64,000 bases of DNA, taken from assembly GCF_020150815.1 (NCBI RefSeq), contig NZ_CP083724.1:424584-488583 (forward strand). The letters run 5' to 3'. This document shows, one piece after another, positions 26,957 through 36,348 of the stretch. How positions within the stretch are numbered: the first letter of the stretch is position 1; every line of letters begins with the position of its first letter. Below the pieces are notes generated by a model. That model searched no databases and was not told the DNA's origin. It was given only the letters and a program-made list of their open reading frames with translations. The position numbers and the translations under genes are program-made. This stretch comes from Haloprofundus salilacus. GTDB lineage: Archaea; Halobacteriota; Halobacteria; Halobacteriales; Haloferacaceae.

Positions 26957-28735
26957 TTACTCGCTCGGCGCAAGCAGGCAGGCGAATCCGCCGTTCTCCA
27001 CTACCGTGACGGTCAGTTCGTCCATGGCGGTCACCGTCCGCTCCTCGCGGACCAGCGCCTCGCCGTCGTCGTCCTCGCGGACCACCGTTGCCTCGTAGGT
27101 TCCGTCGGCGAGGAACGAGAGCGGGCAAGTCACCAACCTGGACTCGCCAGCGGTGATTGTCCCTAGATACCACTCATCGTCGTTGCGACGGGCGATCGAG
27201 GCTCGGTCGGCCGGTCGACCGCCGACGAAGGCGATCTCGTCCCAGACGGCCGGCACGCGTTCGAGGAACCACTCGGCTGCGGGCGTGTTGGCATAACTCT
27301 CGATGCTGTCCGCGAAGTGCTGGAGCCCGGACTCGTAGACGACCGACAGCGCGAGTTCGTGGCCCAGCCCGGTCTGGCGGGTCTCCGCCGACAGCGTCAC
27401 CGGCGTATAATCCATCGGCCCCAGCACGTTCCGGGTGAACGGAAGCGTGACGTTATGTGATGGCTCGATCGTCTGGGGAATGGGGTGGTAGTTCTCGGCA
27501 CCGTGGACGCCCTCGTAGGTCAGTAGGTGAGGCCAACGGCGACGCAGTCCCTTCGGGGTGATCGAGCCGTGGACGTTGAGCATGAGGCCGTGGTCGGCAG
27601 TCGCCGCCGCGAGTTCATCGTAGAACCGCATCATCTGCTGCGTGTCCGAGTTCATGAAGTCGACCTTGACGCCCCGGACGCCGAAGTCGACCCACTTGCC
27701 AAGACGCTGGTCGCGCTTCTCGGGCGTGTCAAGCCATGAGTAGCGCGACCAGACGAACACGCCGACGTCGTGGGCCTCGGCGTACTCGACCAGTTCGGCC
27801 ATCCACTCACGTCCCCAGCCGTCGTCGACGAGGACGTACTCCCAACCCCGCTCGGTGGCGTAATCGACGAACTCACGCTGGCGCTCTTCGTCGGACGGGC
27901 TGAACCCGTCGGACCACCACGACCACGCGACACGGCCGGGATCGACCCATTCTGGAATTACGGACTGGGGGTCGACGCCGCGCCCGTCGGCGTCAACGAA
28001 GTCAGCCACGGCGTCCGACCGAACCACGTCGTCAAGGTCACCGACGACGGCGAGTCGCCAGGGCGTCGTCAGCGGCCGTCGGGCGCTGATCTCCTCGGGT
28101 GCGGACCCGTTGCGGTACATGGCCGCGTCGGGAAAGGTAACGTCGAAGCCCGTCTCGCCGGCCTCGGTCGAAAGCGTCGTCGCGCAGTAACGTCCGTCCA
28201 CGTCGGTCTCGGCGAGAAACAGCCAGTCTTCACCCAAATCGAACAACACTGGGTAGCCCAGATCACCCTCAGTCTCGGCCGCTGTCGTCTCGCGGAAGAC
28301 ACCCTCGTGTTTGGCTTCGGCGGGCATCGCCCACGCCGCTGCGTCGTCGGGGAGTTCGAACCGGCTCACCTCGTCCGTCACAACGACCGACCCGTCGCCC
28401 GGAAGTCGGTAGCGGTAGCCGACAGCGTCGTCGCTTACGCGCACGTCGATTTCGATCCGGTCACCAGCGGCGGTCGACAGCGTCGCGGTCGACTCGTTCA
28501 TCTCGATAGCGTGTTCGCGCCGCTTGCCTACCGGGGTCTCGTAGCGTCGCTCGAACGACCGCCGTTCGAGCGTCTCGTACGTCAGGTCGGTGTATTCGCG
28601 GTCGAGCGTCTCGATACCGAGAGGCGACTGATCGAGGACGGTTCGACCGTCTCGGCTGATCGAGAGTGTCGGTCGAGCGTCTGTCGGTACGTCGAGCGTC
28701 GCGACGAGTCCTGTTGATGGTGCGTGCGTTTGCAT
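26957..28735 (-). CDS. GH97 alpha-glycosidase, cytoplasmic
   Basis: The 592-residue protein has the GH97 three-domain plan: an N-terminal beta-super-sandwich (about 1-240), a catalytic barrel opening with DPGRVAWSWWSDGFSP, and a C-terminal beta-domain. Barrel motifs include YVLVDDGWG and GVRGVKVDFMNSD, placing Asp359 where the retaining subfamily (alpha-galactosidase type) has its nucleophile; the inverting SusB type lacks it. An alpha-galactosidase-like retaining mechanism is therefore more likely than SusB-type alpha-glucosidase activity. There is no signal peptide, unlike the Bacteroidetes enzymes. It is divergent from the Gfo/Idh/MocA gene at 28948. Confidence 0.88.
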   Translation of the reverse strand: MQTHAPSTGLVATLDVPTDARPTLSISRDGRTVLDQSPLGIETLDREYTDLTYETLERRSFERRYETPVGKRREHAIEMNESTATLSTAAGDRIEIDVRVSDDAVGYRYRLPGDGSVVVTDEVSRFELPDDAAAWAMPAEAKHEGVFRETTAAETEGDLGYPVLFDLGEDWLFLAETDVDGRYCATTLSTEAGETGFDVTFPDAAMYRNGSAPEEISARRPLTTPWRLAVVGDLDDVVRSDAVADFVDADGRGVDPQSVIPEWVDPGRVAWSWWSDGFSPSDEERQREFVDYATERGWEYVLVDDGWGREWMAELVEYAEAHDVGVFVWSRYSWLDTPEKRDQRLGKWVDFGVRGVKVDFMNSDTQQMMRFYDELAAATADHGLMLNVHGSITPKGLRRRWPHLLTYEGVHGAENYHPIPQTIEPSHNVTLPFTRNVLGPMDYTPVTLSAETRQTGLGHELALSVVYESGLQHFADSIESYANTPAAEWFLERVPAVWDEIAFVGGRPADRASIARRNDDEWYLGTITAGESRLVTCPLSFLADGTYEATVVREDDDGEALVREERTVTAMDELTVTVVENGGFACLLAPSE

Positions 28736-28913
28736 GATTGCGTTCTGCGGCCGCCGATACAGTCGAGTCGCGGGACACTCCCAAGGTGTATCGGCAGTCA
28801 GTTACCCGCATTTCCCGACTGTGATAATTCAATCTACCGGTCCGCGAGAAGCGCCAGCACCGCGCTACGGTGCGGTTCCGACGTCGTCGCATCGTCCTGG
28901 CCACGAGCCGAAG

Positions 28914-28920
28914 TATATAC
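28914..28920 (+). promoter_or_regulatory. TATA box for Gfo/Idh/MocA copy 2
   Basis: TATATAC lies about 28-34 nt upstream of ATG 28948, within the divergent region shared with GH97. Confidence 0.45.
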
Positions 28921-28947
28921 ATAATTGGTTGTGAAATTCAGTCTTGT

Positions 28948-30078
28948 ATGATAAATATATCCACACTTCGAGTCGGTATTGTCGGTCTGGGTGGCATGGG
29001 GCATCACCACACAGAGCTGGCCCAGAACCACGGCCACAAGGTCGTCGCCGGCGTCGACGTCTCGCCCGACGCCTGTGAGCACTTCGAGAACAAATGGGTA
29101 GATGTCGAGACCTACGAGAGTCACGAGGCGATGTACGACGACGCGCAACCGGACGCAGTCGTCGTGACGACGCCGAACAAGTTCCACGCGCCCGCCGCGA
29201 TCGACGCGTTCGAGCGTGACATCAGCGTCCTGACCGAGAAACCGCTGGCCAACACCCTGGAGAACGCCGAGGCCATCGCCCGGGCCCACGAGGCCTCCGA
29301 CGGCGTCGGGATGGTCGGATTCCACAACCGTTTCGCTTCGCTGTCGAGCGTGGCCCATGACTACGTCACAGACGGCGACTTCGGCGAGGTCAACCACGTC
29401 GAGACGGCCTACGTCCGTCGCCGCGGCGTCCCCGGACGGGGCACGTGGTTCGTCTCCAAGGAACTGTCTGGCGGCGGGTCACTGGTCGACATCGGCGTCC
29501 ACATCCTCGATCTGACACTGCATCTGATGGACTTCCCGGAGATCGAACACGTCTCAGGCACCACCCGTCAGGAGTTCGGTGGCGAGGACGACTACACTTA
29601 CCTCCATATGTGGGGTGACGACGCCGAAGGCGAACTCGACTTCGACGTTGAGGACTCGGCGACTGCGCTCATCCACACCGTCGACGGGCGCACGATCAAT
29701 CTGGAGGTTGCGTGGGCCTCGAACAGTCCCGGTCGCAAGTCGATCAAGCTCCGGGGCACCGACGGCGGCGCGACGCTGGACCTGCAAGACGGCGACCTGA
29801 CGCTGCACGGCACTAGCGACCGCGGCCGCGCTCACCACACCGACACCGACATCGAGACCACGGGCATCGACGAGAAGGAGGCGGAGACTGAGATGTTCTA
29901 CGATGCGGTGGCCACCGGCGAGGAACCCGAGCTGAACACCGTCGAGCAGGCGCTGACCGTCCAGCGCGTTCTCGACTCCATCTACCGCTCCAGTGAGCGT
30001 GGCGGCGAGACGGTCCAGGTCGACACCATCTACCGCTCCAATGAGCGTGGCGGCGAGACGGTCCAGATCAACGACTGA
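28948..30078 (+). CDS. Gfo/Idh/MocA family oxidoreductase (copy 2) with C-terminal 16-residue duplication
   Basis: This sugar dehydrogenase (376 aa) has the Rossmann motif VGIVGLGGMGHHH, the catalytic motif TEKPLAN at about residue 96 and the second-domain motif SLVDIGVHILDLTLHLMDF with the expected Asp/His. The C-terminus ends in two nearly identical 16-residue units (SIYRSSERGGETVQVD then TIYRSNERGGETVQIN). The second appears to be a recent in-frame 48-bp duplication of the natural tail. ATG 28948 fits both the TATA box and the first strand. It is followed by a second paralogue on the same strand after 109 nt. Confidence 0.88.
   Translation: MINISTLRVGIVGLGGMGHHHTELAQNHGHKVVAGVDVSPDACEHFENKWVDVETYESHEAMYDDAQPDAVVVTTPNKFHAPAAIDAFERDISVLTEKPLANTLENAEAIARAHEASDGVGMVGFHNRFASLSSVAHDYVTDGDFGEVNHVETAYVRRRGVPGRGTWFVSKELSGGGSLVDIGVHILDLTLHLMDFPEIEHVSGTTRQEFGGEDDYTYLHMWGDDAEGELDFDVEDSATALIHTVDGRTINLEVAWASNSPGRKSIKLRGTDGGATLDLQDGDLTLHGTSDRGRAHHTDTDIETTGIDEKEAETEMFYDAVATGEEPELNTVEQALTVQRVLDSIYRSSERGGETVQVDTIYRSNERGGETVQIND
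29977..30072 (+). repeat. 48-bp in-frame tandem duplication in the dehydrogenase C-terminus
   Basis: Units 29977-30024 and 30025-30072 differ at only a few positions and encode YRS(S/N)ERGGETVQ twice. The divergence is low, so the duplication is recent; it extends the protein tail by 16 residues without shifting the frame. Confidence 0.9.
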
Positions 30079-30187
30079 GGCTGCTTTGGCGAATTCCTCC
30101 TTCGATGACTCTCACTGCTGGTCTTGCCCTCCTATAATTTCAGGAATGCGAATGCTTAATTGGGAAGGGTGAGTGAATCACAGACAC

Positions 30188-31216
30188 ATGTCGCGAGCCA
30201 TCAGCAAGAGCGACCACTACAAAGTCGGAATTATCGGCACAGGGTTCCTTGGCCGTGCACTCGGCCGCGAGTTCAAGCGCCATGAGCGCGGGGCCGTCGT
30301 CGCGGCGACGGACATCAACGACGAGGAACTCCAAAAGGCGGCCGACGAGTTCGACTTCGACGACGGTAGCCAATACAACGATTACGAGGCGATGCTTGAC
30401 GGTGAGGAACTGGACGCCATCGTCATCACGACGCCTCACGCCCTCCACGCCGAGCAGATCAACGCCGGTCTCGACCACGACCTCCACGTTCTCTGTGAGA
30501 AGCCCCTCTGTACCGACCTCGACGACGCGAAACAGCTCGTACAGCGCGTCGAAGACAGTGACAAGACGGTGATGCTCGGCTTCCAGCGCCACCTCGACAC
30601 CGCGTTCCTCAAGACCCGCGAGTACTGGCACGATGAGGGCCACGAGCCCAAGTTTATCACCGCTGAGGTCACCCAGGACTGGATCAACGCGGTCGGTGAC
30701 TCGTGGAAGGCCAACCCGGCCCTCTCTGGCGGCGGTCAGCTCTACGACACCGGAAGCCACCTCGTCGACTCCGTCCTCTGGACGACGGGGCTGGTGCCCC
30801 AGAGCGTCACCGCCGAAATGGTGTTCGAGGACGACGAGCAGCGTCTCGACACGCAGGCGATGCTGACGGTCCGCTTCGAGAACGACGCCGTCGCGACCAT
30901 CGCCGTCTCCGGTGACGCCCCTCGCGTCAACGAGGGTATCCATATGTGGGGCGACGACGGGTCGACCCAGATAGACGGTACGGAATGGAACCCGCGGCGC
31001 TACTCCGAAATCAACAGCGATGGCGACATGATCGAGCCAAACGTCAACTGGGGCCCGGAGAAGCCCAAGGCCGAGGCGTTCATCGAGGCAATCGAAGGCG
31101 AAGAGGAACCGCCCGCGACGGTCCTGGATGGCTTCAAGACGGTTGCCGTGACCGAGGCGGCCTACGAGGCGGCCCAGACCGGTGAGCGCGTCAACGTCGA
31201 CCTCTCGCTGGACTGA
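30188..31216 (+). CDS. Gfo/Idh/MocA family oxidoreductase (copy 3)
   Basis: The protein (342 aa) has VGIIGTGFLGRALG, the catalytic CEKPLCTD motif near residue 103 and GGQLYDTGSHLVDSVLWTTG in the second domain. It is a close paralogue of copies 4 (43046-44044) and 5 (45499-46548), sharing TTPHALH, VMLG(F/Y)Q and the whole YDTG(S/N)HL(V/I)D block. The three form a recent lineage distinct from copies 1, 2 and 6. ATG 30188 is preferred over the GTG at 30173. Probably cotranscribed with copy 2 or driven from the AT-rich gap at 30079-30187. Confidence 0.9.
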   Translation: MSRAISKSDHYKVGIIGTGFLGRALGREFKRHERGAVVAATDINDEELQKAADEFDFDDGSQYNDYEAMLDGEELDAIVITTPHALHAEQINAGLDHDLHVLCEKPLCTDLDDAKQLVQRVEDSDKTVMLGFQRHLDTAFLKTREYWHDEGHEPKFITAEVTQDWINAVGDSWKANPALSGGGQLYDTGSHLVDSVLWTTGLVPQSVTAEMVFEDDEQRLDTQAMLTVRFENDAVATIAVSGDAPRVNEGIHMWGDDGSTQIDGTEWNPRRYSEINSDGDMIEPNVNWGPEKPKAEAFIEAIEGEEEPPATVLDGFKTVAVTEAAYEAAQTGERVNVDLSLD

Positions 31217-31296
31217 AGACTACGAGACTCCCGAAGAACCCCTCTTCTCGCGTATCAGAAGGTTTTTCGTCGCGCCCCCGACTGTTATTGACACAC

Positions 31297-32775
31297 ATGA
31301 GCCGGTATCGAATGCCGACAGTCGAGGACATCGAAGACGTGGCAGACCGGATCGGGATGAGCCTCTCCGAAGGGGAGGCAGAACGAGGTGCGAGCTACGC
31401 TGACAACGGAATGCCCGAGCGACTGGAGGGCGTTCCAGTCGAGTCGCTTCGCGCCGGCGACGGCGACGGCGACCAGTACCACGTCGCACCGTTCCGTCCA
31501 AGCGACGACGAAAACCCGAACAACGCGTGGATCACGCGCTTCGAACTGGACCGACCCGACGCCGACGGGCAGCTTGCGGGCCTGCCCACGGCAATCAAGG
31601 ACAACCTCGCCGTCCGCGGCTCGGAGATGACCTGCGCCTCTCGTGGGTTCGAGAATGTCGTCCCCGGCGCCCACGCCACCGTCGTTGAGCGACTGCTCGC
31701 GGCCGGGGCTAGCCTCCGAGGCAAGACGAACATGGACGAACTCGGGATGGGCCCCTCCTCCGAGAGCAGCGCTTTCGATCCGGTCACGAACCCCCACAGC
31801 GACGAGCATGTCGCTGGTGGATCCTCCAGTGGGAGCGCCGCGGCGGTCGGCGAGGGCGAGGTGGATTTAGCGTTGGGATCTGACACTGGCGGCTCGATCC
31901 GCATCCCGTCGAGTTACTGCGGTGTTGTCGGTCTGAAGCCGACACACGGGCGCGTTCCCAAGCGCGGCTTCGTCACGCAGGCTGCGTCGCTCGACGATGT
32001 GGGACCGATTGCGACGGACGTCACGACCGCCGCGAAGGGGATGGAGGTCATCAGCGACCCGCTCCCGAACGGCGAGCGCGAATCCTTCGACGACCTTGGC
32101 ACCGACCTCGCGGATCTCAAGATCGGCGTGATCGACCGCTACATGGAGGAATTCGCCGAGGACGACGTGTTCGACCGCGTCGCCAATGCGCTTGACGACA
32201 TCGAAGCTGCGGGTGCGACGGTAGATAGCGTCTCGATTCCCGAACTCGAGTACGTCGGTCCGGCCTGGTGGGGGATCGGCCCGGTCGAGTTCGCTGCCGC
32301 ATTTGCGACCAATGATATCGGCCTGTGGGACCACCACGCTGAGATCCCCAGCCTCGCAGACGGGATGGCTCGCGTCGGGGGTGCGACGAGCGCGGACATC
32401 GGCACCATTCCAAAGGAGGTCATCCTCATGGGTGCCCACATGCTCTTCGAGCACGACGGCTATCACTACGTCCGCGCTCAGAACCTCCGCGAGGTGATCA
32501 AGGACGCGCTCGACGAGACGCTCGAAACCTATGACGTACTGGCCGCACCGTCGACGCCGACGACGGCGATGGAACTGGGCGCGTTCGGCAGCGAGGAGAT
32601 GCCCTCGCCTAACGGATCGCTGTGTGCCGGCAACGTCGCCGGGCACCCCAGCTTGACCCTCCCCTGTGGGACGAGCGACGGCCTGCCAGTCGGGCTACAG
32701 TTCCTCGGCAGCTGGTACGATGACCGGACGTTGCTAGACGTAGCCGCCGAGTACGAGACGCTTCGCGACGAGTAA
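31297..32775 (+). CDS. Amidase signature family enzyme (GatA-like)
   Basis: The protein (492 aa) has the full amidase-signature triad. Lys101 lies in TAIKDNLAV, and the Ser-cisSer pair in GGSSSGSAAAVGEGEVDLALGSDTGGSIR. It is of normal length. Without neighbouring gatB/gatC it is more likely a free-standing amidase than the tRNA amidotransferase subunit. Start ATG 31297 is chosen; a TTG nine bases upstream and ATG 31312 are alternatives. It lies 80 nt after the Gfo/Idh/MocA gene. A role in deacylating an amino-sugar or amide intermediate would fit the island but is unproven. Confidence 0.88.
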   Translation: MSRYRMPTVEDIEDVADRIGMSLSEGEAERGASYADNGMPERLEGVPVESLRAGDGDGDQYHVAPFRPSDDENPNNAWITRFELDRPDADGQLAGLPTAIKDNLAVRGSEMTCASRGFENVVPGAHATVVERLLAAGASLRGKTNMDELGMGPSSESSAFDPVTNPHSDEHVAGGSSSGSAAAVGEGEVDLALGSDTGGSIRIPSSYCGVVGLKPTHGRVPKRGFVTQAASLDDVGPIATDVTTAAKGMEVISDPLPNGERESFDDLGTDLADLKIGVIDRYMEEFAEDDVFDRVANALDDIEAAGATVDSVSIPELEYVGPAWWGIGPVEFAAAFATNDIGLWDHHAEIPSLADGMARVGGATSADIGTIPKEVILMGAHMLFEHDGYHYVRAQNLREVIKDALDETLETYDVLAAPSTPTTAMELGAFGSEEMPSPNGSLCAGNVAGHPSLTLPCGTSDGLPVGLQFLGSWYDDRTLLDVAAEYETLRDE

Positions 32776-33186
32776 CGCCAACCTCTGTTCTCGTTCACCT
32801 GCGGAGTCAATAGATTGTCTCGCAGATCATCGGTCCGAGGTTTGACGAGTTGGTCTCGTACTCAATGATGACCAGGCGATCGAAGCCGGCTGTGGCAAAC
32901 AGTTTGTCAGTTCCTCGAATTCGAAAATTCCCACTTCTGGCAACCCTACTGGCCGTCAACGGGGCACCTATCCGCGGGATAGATCGTGTGGACAAGGTCG
33001 CCAGTAGTATCGCGGTCGACAGCGAGTGCGACTGGATGGCCATCGCGGCGTCGGAGCTATTGAGTGTCGATACGTTGGTCGTTCTCGCCGATTGTTTCCC
33101 ACTGGGTACCGTCACTATCGACGGGCGTGATCCGGCGACGGAGTAGGGTCCGAAGGTTCACGGTCTAGTGTATCGATATCTCGGTC
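32776..33186. other. Intergenic, about 410 nt, no convincing gene
   Basis: Open frames exist on both strands (32850-33146 plus; 32807-33115 minus), but both have poor haloarchaeal composition and no recognisable motif. They are about equally good, which is typical of non-coding shadow. The region may hold a decayed gene. Confidence 0.45.
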
Positions 33187-34011
33187 ATGGCCACGCGAGT
33201 CCACGAGATCGAATCATATCTCGAATCGTTGGAGACACTGTATACGCCGCCAGAGCGACTCGACGGGATTTTAGCCGGGTCCCGAGACGACACCGTCGAG
33301 CGCGCCGCAGTCGCGTGGATGCCTTACAAGCGGACGATCGAACGGGCACGCGCGGCCGGTTGCAGCCTGCTAGTCACGCACGAACCGCTGGAGTACAATA
33401 CAGGCCCGACGGCCGATCCGGCGGACGAACGTCCTGTCGTCGCCGAGCAGATGGCCTCGAAGAGCGAACTCGTCGCAGATGCCGGGCTAACTGTTCTCCG
33501 GTGTCACGATGTGTGGGACCTCCTCCCCGGCGACGGCGTCACGGATCAGTGGGGCCAGCGCCTCGGCTTCACGGACGACGAAACGGTCGTCAGAGAAGAT
33601 TATATCAGAGTCTACGACATTTCGGAACGAGTAGCAAGGGACGTGGCGCAAGAGATCGCCGATAACGTCACTGACCTTGGTCAGTCCGCAGTAGAGCTAG
33701 TCGGTCCAGACGACACCGCGGTCTCGCGCGTGGCGATCGGAACCGGCGCGATCACACCTGTTCCGCGCCTATTAGAACACGACCCTGACCTTCTGGTCTG
33801 TACTGACGACGGCTTCACTCACTGGCGCGACGGGGCGATGACGATCGACGCCGGCGTTCCAGCCGTCGTTGTGAACCACGCCACTGCGGAGGTCGCCAGT
33901 ATGGCCACCCTGGTGATCCACCTCGATAATGCCTTTCCCGATCTCTCGGTTACGCATTTCGAGCAGGAGTGCATGTTCGACCTCGTCGCAGGCAACAGCG
34001 ACAGTGCCTAG
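33187..34011 (+). CDS. NIF3 (Nif3-like dinuclear metal centre) family protein
   Basis: The protein (274 aa) has the conserved metal-binding positions of the NIF3/DUF34 family: LVTHEPLEYN (first His), LRCHDVWDLLPGDGV (His/Asp) and the C-terminal VVNHATAEVASM (His/Glu). These are ubiquitous, poorly understood proteins with a toroidal hexamer fold; a GTP-cyclohydrolase-like or damage-control hydrolase activity has been proposed. It is shorter than two-domain versions. Its stop overlaps that of the convergent GH32 gene by 4 nt. Confidence 0.85.
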   Translation: MATRVHEIESYLESLETLYTPPERLDGILAGSRDDTVERAAVAWMPYKRTIERARAAGCSLLVTHEPLEYNTGPTADPADERPVVAEQMASKSELVADAGLTVLRCHDVWDLLPGDGVTDQWGQRLGFTDDETVVREDYIRVYDISERVARDVAQEIADNVTDLGQSAVELVGPDDTAVSRVAIGTGAITPVPRLLEHDPDLLVCTDDGFTHWRDGAMTIDAGVPAVVVNHATAEVASMATLVIHLDNAFPDLSVTHFEQECMFDLVAGNSDSA

Positions 34012-36242
34012 GCAGAGTCCCAGATCGAGTCCATCGACCAGCAGTTGAGGTGTTTGAGGGTCCCCTCCCCACCAATGGCGTAGGCGCCAAGACCAGTCGC
34101 ATCGCCCCAGGTGGGGTAGATACGACTCGTTAGGCAGCGCCGCTCGTCGACGAATACCTCGATCACTGAGCGGTCGAGAAACACCCGCAGCGAGACAGTC
34201 TCGTCGTTTTGGTCGGCGGGTACCGTTAGCGTGGTCTTTCGCACGTCCTCGCGGAGGCTCGACTCAGACCGGACGATGGCCACGACCTCGTTGTCGGGTC
34301 GGTAGCCGATCCGGGTCTGTTCGGTGCCGTCGGGCGTGCGTCGCAGGACGAGACCGATCTCGTCTGCGTCATCGGCGTCAAGTTCGGCGTCAAGTTCGAG
34401 CGCATCGCCGGCCGAAAATGGACCGACAGCGAGGTCGTCGCTGGTCCAGCGGCACTCGGTACGTCGATCACAATCTTTGTTGATCGGTGCGACTACTCGG
34501 TCGTAGACGCCGTGATGTACGCCTCTGAGCTGTTCGAGTTCCGGAAGCGGTTTGATACGAAGGTCGTCGCTGTCGAGCGAGAGGACCCGCGGGACCGAAA
34601 CCATCCCACCCCAGCCAGCGTCCCAGTTCCCGCGTGGATGCTGCTGTTCCGTGATCCAGCCTAACAGGATTCGTCGACCGTACTCATCAATGAACGACTG
34701 GGGCGCGTAGAAGTCGCCGTAGTCCAGTCGTGTGCGTCGCTCTGGCGTGAATTTTCGACCGTCGAAATCACCAAGAAACGCGTACACGGTGCTATGCGAG
34801 GAGACGTGCAGCAGATGCTTGCCGCCGATGTCGAATAGTTCGGGACATTCCCAGATCCGGCCCGTCTCCTCGCGGTCTCCCACCAAAATTGGGTTCAGGT
34901 ACTCCCACTCGCGGAGGTCTGAGGAGCGGTACAGCAACGCCGTTCCGCCCTCGCCCTCGATCCCGGTTCCGATGATCTGGTACCAGACCCCTTCGTCCTG
35001 CCAAACACAGTGGTCGCGAAACTCCTCGTTCCAGTCATTTGAGACGAGGTCGAGACTCGCGGGTGGGTCAGCAATGACCGGATTGTCAGCGTATTTCGTC
35101 CATGTTTCGAGGTTGTCAGAACCGAACGCGAGACAGGGGCGCTGGCGACCAGCAGTCTCGTAGCGATCGCCGTCGGTCGCACCGGTGTATACGAACGTGG
35201 GCGTCTTGTCGTCGTTGACGATACAGCCCGTCCACGTGCCATAATCGTCTGGTCCCTCCGGGGCGGGTGAGAGCCCGATGGGCCGATCAGTCCAGTGGAC
35301 AAGATCGTCACTGACGGCGTGGCCCTTGAAGTTTGGGATGCTATGGATGGTGCCGTGGAACGGCCCGGCCGGATTGTGGTTATAGAACAGGTGATACTGG
35401 CCGTTCCAGTAGATCAGCCCGTTGGGGTCATTGAGCCAGTTCGCTGGCGGCGAGAAGTGATATGCCGGTCGGTTCGGATCCCGGTCGACTCGCTCACGAA
35501 TGTGCTTGAACTGGGCGGCAGTGTTGAGGTGCGACGCCTGGGGAAACTCGTAGGTCGGTGTGCTCGTAGCGACGGCCAGCGCGTTGTCGAGGAGGCGAGA
35601 CCGTGCGTCCTCATACTGACTCTCCGTCGTGAAGCGGACGTGCTGTCCGATCCCAACGACGACGCCTGGTTCGTCCTGCCAGACGACCAGCGGCATCTCG
35701 TGAGGCAGCGGAGTACCGTCGACGAGGTTGCCGGCGAAGACCTCGCCGTCGACGGGAAGCGACTCCTCGTATCGAACGCCGCCAGCCTCGCCCGGACCGT
35801 CGGTATAGACCTGCAGCGATTGGATCCCCTCAAACAGCGGGTGGTTCCTGTAAATCGACTTCACGAGAAAGCCGCCAGCTTGCTCGTGGTTCGACTCGAC
35901 TGCTCGATCCGGCGCAAGTTCGTCGATTCCGAGATCGTCAACGGCCCCGAGCGCGTGCCCGGTCAGGACGAGACCACCACCGGCGCTCCGGAAGTTCGTA
36001 ATCCGGTCGACGAGCTGGGCGGCTGTGTACGCGTCAGGTGATTGGACTGGCCTGTCCTCGTGCCACCACAGCGCATCGAAGAGTTCAAGATTCACGGCTC
36101 CACTGACGGCGTCCTCGAATGTGATCCGTCCAGCGTCCCATTCGGTCTCGGTGTCGAGCCACTCGAACACCGCTCGCTGGTTGGGTGTCTGTTCACCCGC
36201 GACGACGAAGCCGATACGCGTGTCTATTGCCGACATAACCAT
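34008..36242 (-). CDS. GH32 fructan hydrolase with N-terminal ThuA/GATase-like domain
   Basis: The 744-residue protein has two parts. Residues about 1-230 form an alpha/beta domain resembling ThuA / class I glutamine-amidotransferase-like proteins (IGFVVAGEQTPNQ, FDALWWHEDRPVQ, GGGLVLTGHALGA). Residues about 260-744 are GH32: NWLNDPNGLIYWNG with nucleophile Asp272, a modified RDP-like motif (RDHCVWQDEG) and the acid/base Glu465 in WECPELF, then the C-terminal beta-sandwich (SLRVFLDRSVIEVFV). GH32 enzymes hydrolyse fructosyl bonds in sucrose, inulin or levan. No signal peptide. A TATA-like CTTAAT near 36265-36270 fits the leaderless ATG at 36242. Confidence 0.9.
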   Translation of the reverse strand: MVMSAIDTRIGFVVAGEQTPNQRAVFEWLDTETEWDAGRITFEDAVSGAVNLELFDALWWHEDRPVQSPDAYTAAQLVDRITNFRSAGGGLVLTGHALGAVDDLGIDELAPDRAVESNHEQAGGFLVKSIYRNHPLFEGIQSLQVYTDGPGEAGGVRYEESLPVDGEVFAGNLVDGTPLPHEMPLVVWQDEPGVVVGIGQHVRFTTESQYEDARSRLLDNALAVATSTPTYEFPQASHLNTAAQFKHIRERVDRDPNRPAYHFSPPANWLNDPNGLIYWNGQYHLFYNHNPAGPFHGTIHSIPNFKGHAVSDDLVHWTDRPIGLSPAPEGPDDYGTWTGCIVNDDKTPTFVYTGATDGDRYETAGRQRPCLAFGSDNLETWTKYADNPVIADPPASLDLVSNDWNEEFRDHCVWQDEGVWYQIIGTGIEGEGGTALLYRSSDLREWEYLNPILVGDREETGRIWECPELFDIGGKHLLHVSSHSTVYAFLGDFDGRKFTPERRTRLDYGDFYAPQSFIDEYGRRILLGWITEQQHPRGNWDAGWGGMVSVPRVLSLDSDDLRIKPLPELEQLRGVHHGVYDRVVAPINKDCDRRTECRWTSDDLAVGPFSAGDALELDAELDADDADEIGLVLRRTPDGTEQTRIGYRPDNEVVAIVRSESSLREDVRKTTLTVPADQNDETVSLRVFLDRSVIEVFVDERRCLTSRIYPTWGDATGLGAYAIGGEGTLKHLNCWSMDSIWDSA

Positions 36243-36348
36243 CGCGAAGCACTGTATTACCCGGTAGATTAAGTGTATCGGCTCGGTTGAAAACGCTCCG
36301 GTGCACCAGCTGCGCACCATCTTTTCGACAGCAACGAATCCGTCCGGC

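Noticed and set aside
31297..32775. GatA subunit of tRNA amidotransferase
   Set aside because: No gatB or gatC nearby and the gene sits among sugar-catabolic genes; called a general amidase instead.
32807..33146. Overlapping frames on both strands between amidase and NIF3
   Set aside because: Neither has haloarchaeal acidic composition or recognisable motifs, and they mirror each other.
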